A DNA stretch of 63,737 nucleotides from Bradyrhizobium sacchari. Its GTDB lineage: Bacteria > Pseudomonadota > Alphaproteobacteria > Rhizobiales > Xanthobacteraceae. The DNA lies in NCBI RefSeq assembly GCF_002068095.1, contig NZ_LWIG01000059.1, forward strand, positions 1-63,737. Reading direction: 5' to 3'. Shown here piece by piece: positions 53,691 to 63,231 of the stretch. The notes below the pieces were generated by a model. The model did not search any database and was not told the DNA's origin. It saw only the letters and a program-made list of their open reading frames with translations. Each line of letters opens with the position of its first letter. The first letter of the stretch is position 1. Position numbers and translations under genes: made by a program.

Positions 53691-55274
53691 TCAAGCAGGA
53701 ATTGCTACCAAAGAGGACAGATGGGCCGTTAATTCGTGCAGGTTCCTATCAGCACGCTTCTGCCCCGCAGGGGTTGGCATCTCGAATGTAAACGGTGACA
53801 GATCGAAGCCGTCGCGCCCGCGGGGCAGTATCGCTTCTAGAAGCTGAAACGGCAGGTACGTGATCGTAGCCGCGTTGATGAATGCCGCAATATTGCACTC
53901 GATGATTCTGATAAGTTGCGGCTCCATCTTGTGAAAGCTAAGGCTTTGCTTGCGCTGTTCGGGCGGCAATCGCTTCCATATCCGCCAGAATGCCAACTCT
54001 TCTAGTGTGTCGATACCCATGCCGTAGTAATTCGGCGCCACTATAGGCGGCGAGCCAATCGCCCAATGTACGGCTTTGGCCCCGGCAGCAAGCAACATAT
54101 TCGTAACAGCCTGACTGGTATCGCCACGAATAAGGGCCTCGTCGACCATTACTATCGTGCTTTCCGCAAGCCTGGTTTGCTGCGGCACCCGGTACTTTCG
54201 AGCAATACGAGCCTTTCGTTTACCGGGTGCACCGATGAGAGTTCTCTGGAGAAATTGCGTTGCGACTATCTCCTGGCGCTGGACGAACACGCCATATTCG
54301 GCGAGGGATGCAAATAGCCCATCAGCGTACGGCCCCCCAGTATGCGGCATGGAGGAAACAATTGTGAGTGCGGAGCCCGGTGTTCCTCCCAACCGCTTCG
54401 CAACCAGACCAGCGAGAGCGACTCCGATCTTGTAACGAGTTTCTCGATGTGATTGGCCTTCGATTGATGTGTTCGGATTTCCTAAGTAGAGAGCTTCGTA
54501 GGCGCAGAGTTTGGCCTTGTATCGCCCAACCACTACCGAACGATCAGCGCAGTCCCCCGTTTTCCCGTCTACATACTTGATGTGCCCAGGTAAGAGCTGC
54601 TGCATCTTACCCTCTAGGCCGACGAAGGCACAATTTTCCGAAGCAAACAGCGAGAACCCGTCATCTGTTTGCATAAATTCCAATGGTCGCAAACCCGATC
54701 GACTACGGTATGCAACCAGATTTCCCTCTCCATCCAGCAGGAGCGCGCTAATACCCCCGTCAATACGGTCGTCAATGTCGCGAAAGACGTTTTCGTAGTC
54801 GACGGGCAGACCGTGCCGCCAGTAGTCCCTTTCACAAGAGCTTTCGATCCACTTGAGCAAGAGTTCAGCATCTGTGTCGCCGTTCAACTTATATCCCTGG
54901 GCAAGCAACTCTTCCCTGAGTTCACGGGCATTGACCAAAGCTCCATCCACAGAAATTGCCAGATTGCGGCTGGTGCTCGCATTGTAGTGAAGGTCGTCGC
55001 CATCGGTGATTGCGCGGCGTCGGTTATGTATTTGGGCGATCGCAACGTGAGGCCGAAAGTTCGGATCTTGCTGAGCGTCTATGATGCGTTCTGCATCGCA
55101 TGACGATTCAAGCGCTCCCCCGTATCTGACACCTTCCTCGTGCATGAAAGCTGCAACACCGACCCCTGCCTGCCCACGCAGTGCAAGTTTCGAAACCATG
55201 TGCTGGAGCCTATCATAAACCGTGCCCGGTGAATTGCTTGAAGAACATAGAAACGCAGCAGCAACACCGGACAT
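53691..55274 (-). CDS. PurF-like protein with altered active sites
   Basis: The 527-residue protein follows amidophosphoribosyltransferase along its whole length: SENCAFVGLEGKMQQLLPGH, CAYEALYLGNPNTSIEGQS, and VMVDEALIRGDTSQAV in the PRPP-loop position, then VHWAIGSPPIVAPNYYGM. PurF begins Met-Cys-Gly, and that Cys is the glutaminase nucleophile. Here codon 2 is TCC, Ser. The glutamine-binding Arg motif (GHxRYST) reads AQIHNRRRAIT and the oxyanion Asn is Asp (SVDGALVN). The PRPP loop VDDSIVRGTTS reads VDEALIRGDTS. The start at 55274 has AGGAG upstream, and a TTG at 55376 would add 34 residues and bury the Ser. It is first in an operon with a phosphatase and a dehydrogenase. It is unlikely to make purines. 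A new transfer or lyase role is inference. Confidence 0.8.
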   Translation of the reverse strand: MSGVAAAFLCSSSNSPGTVYDRLQHMVSKLALRGQAGVGVAAFMHEEGVRYGGALESSCDAERIIDAQQDPNFRPHVAIAQIHNRRRAITDGDDLHYNASTSRNLAISVDGALVNARELREELLAQGYKLNGDTDAELLLKWIESSCERDYWRHGLPVDYENVFRDIDDRIDGGISALLLDGEGNLVAYRSRSGLRPLEFMQTDDGFSLFASENCAFVGLEGKMQQLLPGHIKYVDGKTGDCADRSVVVGRYKAKLCAYEALYLGNPNTSIEGQSHRETRYKIGVALAGLVAKRLGGTPGSALTIVSSMPHTGGPYADGLFASLAEYGVFVQRQEIVATQFLQRTLIGAPGKRKARIARKYRVPQQTRLAESTIVMVDEALIRGDTSQAVTNMLLAAGAKAVHWAIGSPPIVAPNYYGMGIDTLEELAFWRIWKRLPPEQRKQSLSFHKMEPQLIRIIECNIAAFINAATITYLPFQLLEAILPRGRDGFDLSPFTFEMPTPAGQKRADRNLHELTAHLSSLVAIPA

Positions 55275-55729
55275 GCCAGTAGCCTCTCCTGTCAAAGAGC
55301 CGATCTTCCCAATCCATCCCAAGCAATGTATTTGACCGCCAGGCGTGAAGACGCGTTCCGCCCTTAACTTTAGCAAGCGCCGTACCAGTGCTTAGAGCGA
55401 CGGAATTCGAGAAATATTCTCCGGTTTTATTTATCAACTACCATCGCGCCGTCCGATTACCGACACGCTGTCTGGAGCGCGACGCCTTGGTCCGAAATCA
55501 GCCAAGCTCTGATTTTTAGTTGGCTTGTCCTGCGCCGGCACACCTTCATGCACGAGCTTGCGTGCGGCGCAGTCCACTCGGATGAGCGAACAGGAGGCTT
55601 TCTATCCGCACCGAACCTTCTGGTCCATCGACTAGGTTTTTGATGGGCAGCTGCTAGACCTATCGCCTTTTCGCATGCGAGCAGGATTGGAACGAGAGCT
55701 TCCTGGAGATGGCAAGTAGGTCATGGACG
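55275..55729. other. Upstream of the PurF-like operon
   Basis: No gene is supported. It should hold the promoter of the PurF-like operon near 55280-55450. Confidence 0.45.
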
Positions 55730-55880
55730 CAGCCGCCCGCGATCTTCAGTGCGGTCGAACGATCAAGCCGTGGCATCAAACTCGGTCGCAAGAACGCCCT
55801 CTTTGCCCGACCCGACGGTGATGCCAGACACTGTGTTGTCATCGCGTCGTTGATCGAGACCTGCCTATGCCGCGCGCGGC
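55730..55880 (+). mobile_element. IS66-family transposase (tnpC) fragment
   Basis: The plus strand reads IFSAVERSSRGIKLGRKNAL and FARPDGDARHCVVIASLIET, matching the C-terminal GRKNALFAGSDGGAxxWA block of IS66 TnpC. Only about 50 residues are present and no terminal repeats were found. Confidence 0.7.
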
Positions 55881-56003
55881 ATAGGGCCGTTTATGCCGCC
55901 CGCCGAACTATGCCGAACGGATTTTGGTATAGCGCGCTGTTATCACGCTGGCACCGTCGATCGCGCGCAGGGCAACCCATTCCATTCGGCATAGTCTGGT
56001 CCT

Positions 56004-56927
56004 TCAGAGCGCCTCGAGGAAGGCGAGTAGGCGGTCGTTCGGCTGGAAGCGGGTTCGCTTGCCGCGCTCGTACGGCTTGAGCTTCGCCAGGGCAGCTTCC
56101 TTGAGCGCGAGGTGGGCGTGCAGGTACGTCTGCGTGGTCTCGACCGATTCATGACCGAGCCACAGCGCGATCACGGAGCAGTCGACGCCGGCTTGCAGCA
56201 GTTCCATCGCAGCGCTGTGCCTCAGCACGTGCGGTGACACGCTCTTGGCCTTCAAAGACGGGCAACTCTTGTGAGCGACACGAACATGCTTTCCCAGCAA
56301 GGACTGGACGCTATCGGCACTGAGCCTGCCCCCGTGCACGTTCGGGAACAACGCTGTTGATCCTTTCCGCAACGGTTCCCTGAGCCATGCCTGGAGTGCA
56401 CACCGAGCGAGTGTGGTCAGCGGAGTGGTCCGCTCCTTCCGCCCTTTACCGACGCATCGTACGTGTGCGCCAGACCCGAGGTGGACGGCATCCCGGTCAA
56501 GGCCAGTCAGCTCTGAGAGGCGTAAGCCCGTCTGTGCCGCGACCAGCAGCAAGGTGTGATCGCGGCGGCCAAGCCACGTCGTTCGATCAGGCGCGGCGAG
56601 AACCGCCTCGATCTCGGGGCGCGTCAGGAAGTGCACCTGTCGCTTGTCGTGGCGCTTGCTCGGTATGGCGAGTACGCGCTGGATTAGCGCACTATGTGCC
56701 GGTTCCTCGAAGGACACGAACCTGAAGAAGGATCGGATGGCGGTCAGACGCAGGTTACGCGTCTTCGTGCTGACGCCGCGCTTAACCTCGAGATCGGTGA
56801 GGAACGCGCCGTGCGCGCCAAGCCATTGCGGTCGTACGCTGCTAGTTTGACAACGGCGCTTGAATCGACAACTCGCCGGACACGCGGCGCTGCAACTCAC
56901 CCATTCGCCCTGCCGTACAAGGCTCAC
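56004..56927 (-). CDS. Tyrosine recombinase, N-terminus damaged
   Basis: The C-terminal 250 residues are well preserved: SAM-like domain end (RNLRLTAIRSFFRFVSFEEP), then AQTGLRLSELTG with catalytic Arg, HVLRHSAAMELLQAG (HxxR), ALWLGHESVETTQTYLH with His and the Tyr nucleophile. The first 45 residues (from MSLVRQGEWVSCSAACPASC) do not match the family's usual helical start, so the gene seems shifted or truncated there. It belongs with the transposon- and island-associated recombinases that occur in groups of three. Activity is doubtful. Confidence 0.75.
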   Translation of the reverse strand: MSLVRQGEWVSCSAACPASCRFKRRCQTSSVRPQWLGAHGAFLTDLEVKRGVSTKTRNLRLTAIRSFFRFVSFEEPAHSALIQRVLAIPSKRHDKRQVHFLTRPEIEAVLAAPDRTTWLGRRDHTLLLVAAQTGLRLSELTGLDRDAVHLGSGAHVRCVGKGRKERTTPLTTLARCALQAWLREPLRKGSTALFPNVHGGRLSADSVQSLLGKHVRVAHKSCPSLKAKSVSPHVLRHSAAMELLQAGVDCSVIALWLGHESVETTQTYLHAHLALKEAALAKLKPYERGKRTRFQPNDRLLAFLEAL

Positions 56928-57489
56928 AAATTCAACAATTTGCGCCCACTACCAATGTTAGTAGTTGATTCGATCAAAGACGCAGGCCACCGATTGGATG
57001 ATGAGCGTAGCGCTGATCAAGTGTGGCTGCAGGTGTTCGGCAATGGAACCACAACCACCGTCCGTTCTGCCGGTGACCTTGGTCGACGCACTGTCATGCC
57101 TCTAGGCGTGCCGCACCCTCAAGTTAACCTCGCCTTTGGAGAATGCCATCCCGTCGCCGATCGCTGAATTCTCCGGGCGCCGCGGCAGTGAAGATAGTGG
57201 CCGTCGTGGAACATTGGACCAATGATAGTTCAGACAGAACCTGGAAACTATTTTGAGAGGCCGTCAAGCGGATACCAAAGCGATCTCATCTGGACGCAAA
57301 CCTGTCATACGGGACCAGGAGCCATCCGCTCGCCAGACTTCATTGACTTTCCGGAGTGTCCCTCTCTCTGCCTCAACCGAGGAAGCTCGAGACACAACAA
57401 GCGAAAAGTACAGTCGTGGCGGAGCCCCTCTTGACCAATAACTCCTGCTCCAACAGGCGCGCCCGCCACACTGGTTGACGGAGGACTCG
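56928..57489. other. Intergenic, nothing firmly recognised
   Basis: A plus-strand frame up to 57167 reads DAGHRLDDERSADQVWLQVF before a stop, which looks like coding sequence but is unidentified. The rest holds the promoter of the flavoenzyme gene. Confidence 0.4.
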
Positions 57490-58605
57490 ATGTTGGTCGC
57501 TGTTGTCGGAGCCGGGATCATGGGCGCGTCACTCACGCTTCATTTGGCCGCAAATAAAATGACAGTCCTGTTGTTTGATGGAGCCTCACCTGGCTCTGGC
57601 GCGAGCGGATTGAGTTTCGCGTCCTTGAGCTTCTTAGCTGCGGCGACGCCTAACTTTATGCAATTCAGCTCCGAAGCGCTCAATTACCACATGGACCTCG
57701 CACGTCCGATAGGGCTGGCAGACTCCATTAGAGCAACAGGATCATTGCGTTGGTCAACCGACCCTACGCAAAATAAGAAGTTGCTCCGGGCAGCGAATAT
57801 GGCCGAGGGACTAGGAAGAACCGTTGAGTACCTTTCGCGAAATGACGCATTGAAGCTTGAGCCCAATCTGAACATCGCGGGGGCTCCCGATGTTATCGTG
57901 CGGGTTCCTGAGGAGGGATGGCTTGATTCTGTTCGTTTCACAAAACGCGTGATCGACGCAGCCATCGCTACGGGCCTCGCCCACAGCGTCTCTGAAAAAT
58001 GTACAAGGATAGAGCCTCTCAAACAGGGCGCTGTGGTCTGGACTAATCGTACTTGCTATCTCGTCGATATGGTCGTGCTGGCCTGCGGCATCGGAATCAA
58101 CTCCCTACTCGAAGATCTCGCGTGTGCCCCATTGGTTAATGAGGTGCCCGACGAGCTTACACGAATACCATATTTTGGTCCTCCGATTGAGCACGTCGTG
58201 TTCGCAAATCATATACATTTTCGGGCGAATGGGCCTTCTCTCATCGTCGGCAACGCCGGCGATCCGACGAGCTTCTGCGACTCTGGTCTGGTGATTAAGT
58301 CTGCCAGAGAAAATGTCGGGCTAGTAAGGCGTGAGCTCAAGAAACCGTCTTTTGGTGAGTCCATTACGGCGCGGAGAGGGAGCCGCCCAACCCCCAAAGA
58401 TGGCTGCCCAATCGTCGGGCGACTACCTGGTCAAGAACGAATATTTGTTGCCGTTACGCACGCAGGTATCACGCTTGCCCCATATGTCGCGCTACTGCTC
58501 ACCACGGAAATTGCAGGGGACGGATCGTGTGACGTGCTTGACCCTTTTAGACCCGAGCGCTTCACCCAGCCGAAAGGTCGTAACAGAACGCCAAGACTCC
58601 AGTAG
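57490..58605 (+). CDS. FAD-dependent amino-acid-oxidase-like enzyme
   Basis: The 371-residue protein starts at 57490 after GGAGG. It has the dinucleotide-binding start LVAVVGAGIMGASLTLHLA, an EEGWLDSVRFTKRVI segment and the C-terminal RPTPKDGCPIVGRLPGQERI with HAGITLAPYVALLL, which are typical of the DAO family (glycine/sarcosine/D-amino-acid oxidases and dehydrogenases). It oxidises an amine or amino acid to an imine. No membrane segment is seen. Its neighbours on either side are debris and a class V aminotransferase. Confidence 0.85.
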   Translation: MLVAVVGAGIMGASLTLHLAANKMTVLLFDGASPGSGASGLSFASLSFLAAATPNFMQFSSEALNYHMDLARPIGLADSIRATGSLRWSTDPTQNKKLLRAANMAEGLGRTVEYLSRNDALKLEPNLNIAGAPDVIVRVPEEGWLDSVRFTKRVIDAAIATGLAHSVSEKCTRIEPLKQGAVVWTNRTCYLVDMVVLACGIGINSLLEDLACAPLVNEVPDELTRIPYFGPPIEHVVFANHIHFRANGPSLIVGNAGDPTSFCDSGLVIKSARENVGLVRRELKKPSFGESITARRGSRPTPKDGCPIVGRLPGQERIFVAVTHAGITLAPYVALLLTTEIAGDGSCDVLDPFRPERFTQPKGRNRTPRLQ

Positions 58606-58888
58606 CTCCTGCTCACAGTCGTGGAGCCATTTAACCGGTACTGTTAGGCGTGCTTGGTCGGCGCGCGAGCGGCGCTCTGTCGTGAGTACGACCTCGTAGA
58701 AGCGGATGGAACAGAGACTGCCGCATTGTCGCTTTTCCAGCGGGATCCTATTGATCCGCGGGCGGCTTGCGACGAAGAGCCTGACACCGACCATAAAAGT
58801 GCGCTTGCGGCCGAGCTCATCGACAAGTGCGCCAGTCGTCAGACGGATGCTCCCGAACTGTTTCGGGTGGGCCACCTGCACGAGCGCC
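58606..58888 (-). pseudogene. Unidentified coding remnant
   Basis: The minus strand is open with LAEALVQVAHPKQFGSIRLT, TGALVDELGRKRTFMVGVRL and SIRFYEVVLTTERRSR. The DELGRKRTFMVGV stretch resembles the helix 2-3 loop of MFS drug exporters, but the rest does not fit. It has no start and is probably debris. Confidence 0.3.
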
Positions 58889-60121
58889 TCAGCTAGCCCT
58901 CGTGCCGGTGACGACGGCGAGCGCCTCCACGAGACGATCGAGATCCGATTCCTCGGTATGGAGCCCAGGGGTGACGCGGATGCATTGCCCCTTGGCGACA
59001 CCCGCCCGTCGCACGGTGAGCACCTTGTAGCCGTCCCTGAGCTGCGCCACCAGGGCATCGTTGTCAGCCTTACCCGTCTTGCCGGCAAGGCGGAAGGACG
59101 TAATGGCAGCGTAGAGGCCAGTCTCGTCCGGAGTTAGGATTTCGATGTCCTTGAACGATCGGACACGGCTCACCCAGTAGTCGCGCAGATAGCGCAGGCG
59201 GGCCTGCTTTTCGGGCGCACCAATTTCCTGGTGGAGCGCAAGCGCCGCCGGCACCGTCAGCACCGTCGCGAAATTGACCGTGCCGGTGTGCACCCTAGAG
59301 CGGATGTCGATCTCGGGGAAATCCTCAGCGCCCATGTGGCAGTCGATGTCGGCGAGGCGGTCCTTCCTGATGTAGAGGAAGCCGACCCCAAGCGGCGCGC
59401 CGATCCACTTATGCAGATTGAAGCCGACAAAATCGGCCCCAAGCTCACTTACCTTGAAATCAAGCTGACCCCACGAATGGGCTGCGTCGACGATGGTGTC
59501 GATGCTCTTGGCCTTTGCCATGGAGACAATCTCGACGATCGGCATGACTAGGCCCGTCCGGTTGCTGACATGGGTGATCAACAGGACCCGCGTCTTCGGA
59601 TTTGCCTCGAGTGCGCGCGCGTAGGCGTCCAGCACAGCCTGCCGGGTCGCGGGCTCCGGCACGTTGAACTTGACGACGTCGACACCACGGCGCGCCTTGA
59701 GCGCGTTCATCGCATACTGCATGGAATCGTAATCAAGATCGGCGTAGAGCACGGCGTCGCCGGGCTTCAACCTGTTGTAGCCGCCGATGAGAAGCTGCAG
59801 CGCCTCGGTCGCACCACGCGTGAGTGCGATCTCCTCGACCGCCGCGCCTATCGCCTCCGCCACCTTGGTGCGCACACCCTCGAAATCGGCTCCCCAGCTC
59901 TGCCGCACATAGTAGCTATTGTCGCAGTTGATTCTATCGGTCTGACGGATGAACTCACGCCGCACCGGCTCCGCCATGATGCCCCAGTAACCGTTCTCCA
60001 GATTGACCACATCCGGCGTCACGGCATAGAGCGTGCGAACGGCACCCCAATAGTCCTTGTTGTCGGCGCGGGGGGCAAATCCCGATGGGTTCGCAGCAAG
60101 TGTCAAATCCGGTTTGCTCAT
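58889..60121 (-). CDS. Class V aminotransferase-fold PLP enzyme (isopenicillin-N-epimerase type)
   Basis: The 410-residue protein has VVNLENGYWGIMAEPVRREF at the N-terminus, ALTRGATEALQLLIGGYNRL, DTIVDAAHSWGQLDFKVSEL with the PLP-binding Asp, and the Schiff-base Lys in FNLHKWIGAPLGVGFLYI. This layout is that of the isopenicillin-N-epimerase/cysteine-desulfurase-like group, which racemises, desulfurates or transaminates amino acids. It is not close in sequence to the enzyme at 20396. It is transcribed away from the class I aminotransferase across a 488-base spacer. Confidence 0.87.
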   Translation of the reverse strand: MSKPDLTLAANPSGFAPRADNKDYWGAVRTLYAVTPDVVNLENGYWGIMAEPVRREFIRQTDRINCDNSYYVRQSWGADFEGVRTKVAEAIGAAVEEIALTRGATEALQLLIGGYNRLKPGDAVLYADLDYDSMQYAMNALKARRGVDVVKFNVPEPATRQAVLDAYARALEANPKTRVLLITHVSNRTGLVMPIVEIVSMAKAKSIDTIVDAAHSWGQLDFKVSELGADFVGFNLHKWIGAPLGVGFLYIRKDRLADIDCHMGAEDFPEIDIRSRVHTGTVNFATVLTVPAALALHQEIGAPEKQARLRYLRDYWVSRVRSFKDIEILTPDETGLYAAITSFRLAGKTGKADNDALVAQLRDGYKVLTVRRAGVAKGQCIRVTPGLHTEESDLDRLVEALAVVTGTRAS

Positions 60122-60609
60122 GGAGCGGCTAGCAAATGACGGAAGTCGTCGCCAGAAGCACTTCTATACGTCCGATACTGCGCACCGCAAGACCGGTAAA
60201 TCCCGCTCAATGCGCCACTGACTTACAAAGTGTTGTGTCCTGGTCAACTACTAGCCTTGGTGATTGATCGAGTCACGGAAGCCCATCAATATTTGACGGA
60301 TGTGCAGCGGGGTGCGAGCAAACATCAGCTGCAAGGACTTCAGCATGCAGACTCAGTCATTGTCTATTCTGACCGATAAACACGATCGAACAAACGCTCT
60401 TGCTCAGATCTGCTCTCCACCTCCTCCTCGCGCAAGTGCTTGGCTCCATTCCGCGACGTAGATCGCGAGCTTCGACGGAGCCTTAGGTCCATTGCCAAGC
60501 ACCGCGTGCCGAACGGAAGAGCGGATGTCGTTTGAGGTATTTACCTTCCGGCGGCAATGCGGTTGGGACTGCCTTAGCAAAAGCAACAATCAGCTCAGGA
60601 GGAACCCAC
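60122..60609. other. Divergent promoter region
   Basis: It lies between two divergent aminotransferase genes. No gene is supported and no operator stands out. Confidence 0.45.
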
Positions 60610-61806
60610 ATGTTGGCGCAACGCATCTCTCTGCTGTCAGGTCCGGGTACTGCCGCCGCCCGTGAGGCGGCTGATGCAGCGGCCGCTACCGGACGTCATA
60701 TCATCGATTTGGCAGCGGGCGAAGTCATGGTCGAACCACCATCATCCGTGCGCGAAGGGGCGATTGCCGCGATCAAAGCCGGGACGAACCGATATACCGA
60801 TTCCATCGGCCTGATGCCGCTTCGGAAAGCAATAGCAAAAAAGCTGTCCGCTGAAACAGGTATCGCCTGGAATGCGGAGGACATCGTAGTCACCGCCGGT
60901 GCAAAGCAGGGCCTGCTCGACGCTGCGTTGGCTGTGCTCGATCCCGGTGACGAGGTCATCATCATTCGCCCGTGCTGGCCAACATTCCCATCCCAGGTTC
61001 TTCTTGCAGGGGCAAAGCCCGTGTTCGTTGATGCCCAGCCGCCGACATATATTCCCGACATCGACGCGATCCGCGCGGCTATCGGGGTGCATACAAAAGC
61101 CATTATCGTTAACTCGCCAAACAATCCTACCGGCGCCGTCTATGATCGAGCGACCCTTCAAGCTATCGGCGATCTCGCAATCAATTACCAGATGTGGATC
61201 GTTTCGGATGAATGCTACTCCAGCTTCGTATTCACCGGTACCCGCCATGAGTCGATCCTCATGGCGCATCCCGGTGTGCGTTCTCGGACGATCCTCGTCA
61301 ACGCGTTCTCCAAGGAGCTTGCGATCACTGGATGGCGACTGGGCTATTTCGCCGCTCCTCGAGAGATCATTTCCGCGGCAAAAAAGCTGCAGAGCCATAC
61401 GACTTCGAATGCCAATGTTATCGCGCAGCACGCGATCCTGCACCACCTTCAAGTCGGTGACGGCAGTTTTGAACGGGAGATGCATGAGCGCCTATGCCGG
61501 GCTCGCGACGCTGGCCTCCTGATTCTGTCTGATCTGCAGGAGGTGGCCACGCCGGGCGCAGGAGGCTCTTTCTTCTTCTATCTCGATCTGAGCAGGCTTA
61601 CCTCCATTCAGCCTGCACAAAGTCCGGTTCGATCTACCGACGATATTGCGCGGTTGCTCCTGGAGGAATCCGATGTGGCATCCGTTCCGGGCGGGACCTT
61701 CGGGGACGTGAACGGGCTGCGGCTCTCCTTCGGCGTGTCACCGGACCTGCTCGAGACGGGACTGAAGCGAGTCGTCGAGACGCTGAATAGCCTCAAGACT
61801 GCCTGA
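60610..61806 (+). CDS. Class I/II aminotransferase
   Basis: The 398-residue protein from the ATG at 60610 (AGGAGG upstream) has the aspartate-aminotransferase-like features NRYTDSIGLMPLRKAIAKKL, TAGAKQGLLDAALAVLDPGD, NSPNNPTGAVYD, IVSDECYSSFVF and the PLP Lys in NAFSKELAITGWRLGYFAAP. RLSFGVSPDLLETGLKR holds the substrate-binding Arg. It would transaminate an amino acid to a keto acid. Together with the downstream membrane enzyme it may belong to a small biosynthetic unit. Confidence 0.88.
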   Translation: MLAQRISLLSGPGTAAAREAADAAAATGRHIIDLAAGEVMVEPPSSVREGAIAAIKAGTNRYTDSIGLMPLRKAIAKKLSAETGIAWNAEDIVVTAGAKQGLLDAALAVLDPGDEVIIIRPCWPTFPSQVLLAGAKPVFVDAQPPTYIPDIDAIRAAIGVHTKAIIVNSPNNPTGAVYDRATLQAIGDLAINYQMWIVSDECYSSFVFTGTRHESILMAHPGVRSRTILVNAFSKELAITGWRLGYFAAPREIISAAKKLQSHTTSNANVIAQHAILHHLQVGDGSFEREMHERLCRARDAGLLILSDLQEVATPGAGGSFFFYLDLSRLTSIQPAQSPVRSTDDIARLLLEESDVASVPGGTFGDVNGLRLSFGVSPDLLETGLKRVVETLNSLKTA

Positions 61807-62244
61807 GTTCCCAGATGAAGATATCCCAAATGAATCGCGCACCGGCGCTGACCCTCGTTGCAGGAAGGCGCTCGAGATCGTGCCTCCAAGCGGAATTCGT
61901 TCTGATATCCAATCTGGAGGCGAACACAAGCTCATTACTGCACGACGAGCCGCATCAGCTTCAGTCTTGGAATCCGCGAAGTAACCATCGCGGGGGAATA
62001 CGACCAGAACGTCATCGCCCAGCTCTACGGGTGCGGGAAGGATGTCACGTGTTTGTCGAGCGATCCAGGCGCTTCTTGTCGACTTTCGAGAACACCAGCG
62101 TCAGCGGCGATGTCCAACGATACTGGACGGTTCGAGCACCCTGCCGAAGGTCATCTGTGCGTTGTGGAGCAGCGTTTCGGATCGCGGATGGGCCGCGCAC
62201 TTCCCACAGACATTACCAATGCGCTTGCAGCAGAGAGAAAGGCG
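61807..62244. other. Spacer with a coding-like stretch
   Basis: The frame entering the next gene reads NDTGRFEHPAEGHLCVVEQR and GSRMGRALPTDITNALAAER, which looks like real protein sequence. It may be an N-terminal extension of the next gene (starts at 62053 or 62110) or the end of a lost one. Confidence 0.4.
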
Positions 62245-62871
62245 ATGATCGGGTATCTGCGTGACTATGCAAATGCCATCACGGCCCTCGCCTATGTGTT
62301 TGCAGTGATAGGGTTGTTCCTTGTCTTAAACGGCAAGTTGGAACTCGGCGTTGCCGCGATGCTCTGGACTTGGTTTCTGGATCATTGGGATGGGCACGTC
62401 GCTCGCAAAACCAGTCATCTTCGCCCTCGAGGCGTTCCAGAGTTCGGAAGGAGCTTTGATGGCTTCGCCGACTTCCTTCACGGTGTCCTTTTCCCAGCAG
62501 CAGTGATCATGCTTATCAGTCAAGGAACTGCCTTGTCGCTCCTCGCGAGTGTGCTCCTTGTCTTAGCGGGTGCTATCAGGCTCAGCCATTTTGAGAATGT
62601 GGGCCTCACGCGAGACGCGCGATTTGAGGGTATTCCGGTTTCGTACGATACGCCACTTCTTGCGGTGCTCCTGCTTGCACAACCGCAATTCCCTGACGAG
62701 GTCTTTCCGACGGTGGTGGCGATCGCCTTTATCGTACTTGCGCTGCTTCATGTCACGAGTGAGATCCGGGTTCCGCCAATTCGGGGGACTGCAGTCCCGA
62801 TAGCGACTGCTTTCGCGATAGCGGGCTCTATTGCTTTGGTGATTAAGTTCCAATCCAGACTTCCACACTAG
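62245..62871 (+). CDS. CDP-alcohol phosphatidyltransferase
   Basis: The 208-residue membrane protein has the CDP-alcohol transferase signature FLDHWDGHVARKTSH, then EFGRSFDGFADF, giving DxxDGxxAR and GxxxDxxxD with a longer spacer than usual, as in PssA-like members. About six hydrophobic segments follow. It joins an alcohol such as serine, or another small hydroxyl compound, to a CDP-activated group. The start at 62245 has AAAGG upstream and matches related proteins that begin just before the first helix. Longer starts are possible. The alcohol it uses is unknown. Confidence 0.8.
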   Translation: MIGYLRDYANAITALAYVFAVIGLFLVLNGKLELGVAAMLWTWFLDHWDGHVARKTSHLRPRGVPEFGRSFDGFADFLHGVLFPAAVIMLISQGTALSLLASVLLVLAGAIRLSHFENVGLTRDARFEGIPVSYDTPLLAVLLLAQPQFPDEVFPTVVAIAFIVLALLHVTSEIRVPPIRGTAVPIATAFAIAGSIALVIKFQSRLPH

Positions 62872-63231
62872 GCCAGCGTCAACACATAAGGTTGTAACCG
62901 GCGAGAGCAAATGATCAGTGTGGTCCAGCGTGGGCAAATGTGGCCTGTATCCCCGAATCACGTAGACCACGCCGCTACCCGCCGATACGCCGCTGATGTC
63001 AGATGATGCGCCTGGGCGTCGAGAAGGCGGAGTGCAATGCTGCTGCGGAGTGCCCCCTCACCCTCGCGCTTGGCGCCAACGTCTCTTCGACACCCCGCGG
63101 CTCATCATAGGACGCCGTCCGCTGCTCCAACCCGCCTATGAGATAAACACAGCGCCCAGATCCTTCCCGACGCATTGCACTCCAGATTGGCATCGCTGTC
63201 ATCACAGTGCGCAGTCAACGCTGCCGGTCAG
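62872..63231. other. Convergent intergenic region
   Basis: No supported gene and no clear terminator hairpin was found between the CDP-alcohol transferase and the dioxygenase end. Confidence 0.45.

Noticed and set aside
53691..55376. Reading the PurF-like Ser as an artefact of a wrong start
   Set aside because: A TTG start at 55376 would add 34 residues, but the residue after the family Met is Ser in either case because the codon is TCC.
20396..60121. Treating the two class V PLP enzymes as a duplication
   Set aside because: The proteins at 20396 and 58889 share only fold-level motifs and differ around the PLP lysine (GRKFLRG against LHKWIGA), so they belong to different subfamilies.
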